NCBI RefSeq assembly: GCF_041224595.1
Contig: NZ_JBGFGN010000137.1
Span: 1 to 6,993, forward strand
Source: Donghicola sp041224595
GTDB lineage: Bacteria; Pseudomonadota; Alphaproteobacteria; Rhodobacterales; Rhodobacteraceae
Length of the DNA stretch: 6,993 nt
Reading direction: 5' to 3'
Shown here: in pieces, positions 6,212 through 6,993 of the stretch
How the letters are laid out: each line of letters begins with the position of its first letter
How positions within the stretch are numbered: the first letter of the stretch is position 1
The notes under the pieces: generated by a model
The model's database searches: none
What the model was told of the DNA's origin: nothing
The model's input: the letters and a program-made list of their open reading frames with translations, nothing else
Position numbers and translations under genes: made by a program

Positions 6212-6586
6212 TCAAGCCACGTCGCTCAGAACGCGTGCCAGATCGAAGAGACGACGGCGCTGGTTCTCCGGAATCGCATAATAAGAGCGGATCAGGTCCA
6301 GTGCTTCTTTGTCGCCCAAGATATCAGCAGGCAAAGCAGGCGATTTTTCTGCGACAGGAGCATCCTCTCCCTCGAGGCCTTCGAAGAAAAAGCTCACAGG
6401 GACTTCGAGGGTGGTGGCGATGTCCCATAAGCGAGACGCACTCACTCTGTTAGCCCCAGTTTCGTATTTTTGGATTTGCTGGAATTTAATTCCGACACGC
6501 TCAGCCAGTTGCTGCTGAGTCATCCCGATCATCCAGCGGCGGTGACGGACGCGACGGCCAACGTGTACATCCACAGGGTGCGTCAT
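6212..6586 (-). CDS. Xre-family helix-turn-helix regulator (SinR-like)
   Basis: A small DNA-binding protein of 124 residues from the preferred start. Residues about 8-67 form a Cro/C1-type helix-turn-helix, with MTQQQLAERVGIKFQQIQKY (22-41) covering the helix-turn-helix core and ANRVSASRLWDIATTLEVPV the following helices. A short acidic linker with no clear structure (69-87) leads to a conserved C-terminal helical piece, KEALDLIRSYYAIPENQRRRLFDLARVL split over 93-120. This arrangement is a common housekeeping regulator type in Rhodobacterales; its targets are not known to me. The start at 6584-6586 has GGAG six bases upstream. An ATG four codons earlier (6596-6598) overlaps that site and lacks one. 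It precedes hisN by 57 bases on the same strand. Confidence 0.9.
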   Translation of the reverse strand: MTHPVDVHVGRRVRHRRWMIGMTQQQLAERVGIKFQQIQKYETGANRVSASRLWDIATTLEVPVSFFFEGLEGEDAPVAEKSPALPADILGDKEALDLIRSYYAIPENQRRRLFDLARVLSDVA

Positions 6587-6592
6587 TTCTTG

Positions 6593-6596
6593 CTCC
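6593..6596 (-). promoter_or_regulatory. Shine-Dalgarno of xre that decides its start
   Basis: GGAG on the minus strand, six bases before the ATG at 6584-6586. It lies within the codons following the alternative upstream ATG (6596-6598), so the shorter protein is preferred. Confidence 0.55.
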
Positions 6597-6608
6597 ATTT
6601 AGTCCAGA

Positions 6609-6630
6609 AGATCACCAATAACCATGATCT
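6609..6630. promoter_or_regulatory. Candidate operator or leader hairpin upstream of xre
   Basis: AGATCA (6609-6614) and TGATCT (6625-6630) form a perfect inverted repeat with a 10-base spacer, 22 bases before the preferred xre ATG. Spacing near two helical half-turns and closeness to an Xre gene make an autoregulatory operator possible. This is inference only. Confidence 0.3.
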
Positions 6631-6795
6631 GCCGTCTTTGTTTTGTTTTTATCCCCAATTCACGCCGGAACTCGCACCCCCTAGAACGATCCCAGCGCCT
6701 TCAGGACACACAAACAGAGCGACTTCAAGCCCTGCTGTACCCTTGTAAGATGATATGTAACTAAACCTATACGGAAAAACCAAGATATCCATATG

Positions 6796-6827
6796 ATCCT
6801 TAAGGGTAATCCTTAGGATAATTAGGA
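6796..6827. repeat. Cluster of TCCTTA / TTAGGA half-sites
   Basis: ATCCTTA occurs at 6796-6802 and 6809-6815, 13 bases apart. TTAGGA occurs at 6813-6818 and 6822-6827. The first copy lies in a palindrome CCTTAAGG (6798-6805) and the second in TCCTTAGGA (6810-6818). It lies between xre and the right-hand insertion-sequence end and could be a regulator binding site. Confidence 0.4.
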
Positions 6828-6851
6828 ACCTATGTCCCATTGACAGAAACA

Positions 6852-6993
6852 GGAGGTCACGTCCGTCAAGGTGGTGTAATTTGTCGGGTGGCCTGAGGTC
6901 ATGATCAGGCGGCTTTTATGCTGAGAATTGGGTCTGTCTCCTCGTTGTCGATCTGAGCGAATGCCTCGACCATCATGTAGCGGCTGGCGGTTT
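6852..6993 (-). mobile_element. End of a probable IS256-type insertion sequence (partial; continues right of the window)
   Basis: A transposase-like C-terminus stops at 6905-6907. Beyond it is a terminus-like sequence that, read on the minus strand, contains TTACACCACCTTGACGGACG and then TGACC. The TACACCAC..GGAC..GA form resembles ends of IS256/mutator-type elements as I remember them. The outer boundary is placed at about 6852-6856 but cannot be fixed without the other end or the target duplication. Confidence 0.45.
6905..6993 (-). CDS. C-terminal tail of a probable IS256-type transposase (partial)
   Basis: Only the last 28 codons are in the window, reading TASRYMMVEAFAQIDNEETD and then PILSIKAA, with TGA at 6905-6907. 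The frame is open to the window edge. The RYM..EAFAQID pattern resembles tails of IS256 (mutator) transposases, and the sequence past the stop looks like an IS terminus. No catalytic residue of the DDE domain is in view, so the family call is tentative. Confidence 0.5.
   Translation of the reverse strand, partial: TASRYMMVEAFAQIDNEETDPILSIKAA

Larger units (their letters stand above)
6599..6851. other. Intergenic region upstream of xre
   Basis: About 250 bases without a convincing gene. The part nearest xre has a T-rich run on the plus strand (6636-6653), and the far part (6740-6830) is AT-rich. A 63-codon minus-strand frame (6649-6840) has no recognisable features and no good ribosome site. 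On the minus strand a TATCAT element lies around 6750, but the matching -35 is poor, so no promoter is called. Two inverted-repeat structures inside it are listed separately. Confidence 0.5.

Noticed and set aside
6649..6840. 63-codon minus-strand frame upstream of xre
   Set aside because: It has no ribosome site, no recognisable family and covers the repeat cluster and AT-rich region. It is probably random.

Overview
The window looks like an ordinary stretch of chromosome from a GC-rich alphaproteobacterium, most likely of the Rhodobacterales (Roseobacter group). This rests on the protein family types, the short Xre regulator beginning MTHPVDVHVGRRVRHRRW and the gene style. It is an inference from remembered family sequences, not from a search. 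No RNA gene, CRISPR array, phage gene or defence system was found, and nothing here is clearly an undescribed biological system.

Layout from left to right. Positions 1-140 look like one terminus of an IS21-type insertion sequence. It has two 20-base direct repeats, a terminal ...TTGACA and two internal hairpins. It abuts, and apparently truncates, the last part of an EamA/DMT-type membrane transporter (141-445, plus strand). Next, on the minus strand, come mgtE (magnesium channel/transporter) and a 5-formyltetrahydrofolate cyclo-ligase gene, coupled by a 4-base ATGA overlap. A divergent gap of about 125 bases leads to a plus-strand guanine deaminase gene (guaD). It converges on a minus-strand amidohydrolase of the 8-oxoguanine deaminase type. 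Upstream of that enzyme on the minus strand are a histidinol-phosphatase-type inositol monophosphatase (hisN-like) and an Xre/SinR-type regulator. An AT-richer intergenic stretch follows. The right edge (about 6852-6993) looks like the end of a second insertion sequence, carrying the last 28 codons of a probable IS256-type transposase.

The clearest functional theme is purine base salvage and detoxification. GuaD would turn guanine into xanthine, and the neighbouring enzyme would turn the oxidised base 8-oxoguanine into urate. The two are distant members of the same amidohydrolase superfamily and sit tail to tail. MgtE and the folate enzyme form a separate translationally coupled pair. HisN is a single housekeeping gene for histidine synthesis.

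Points most worth a second look are the transporter apparently cut by an insertion sequence, a cluster of four DnaA-box-like 9-mers in and beside the guaD/8-oxoguanine deaminase gap (including the form known as the Caulobacter G-box), the insertion-sequence ends on both sides of the block, and a repeated TCCTTA/TTAGGA motif upstream of the xre gene.
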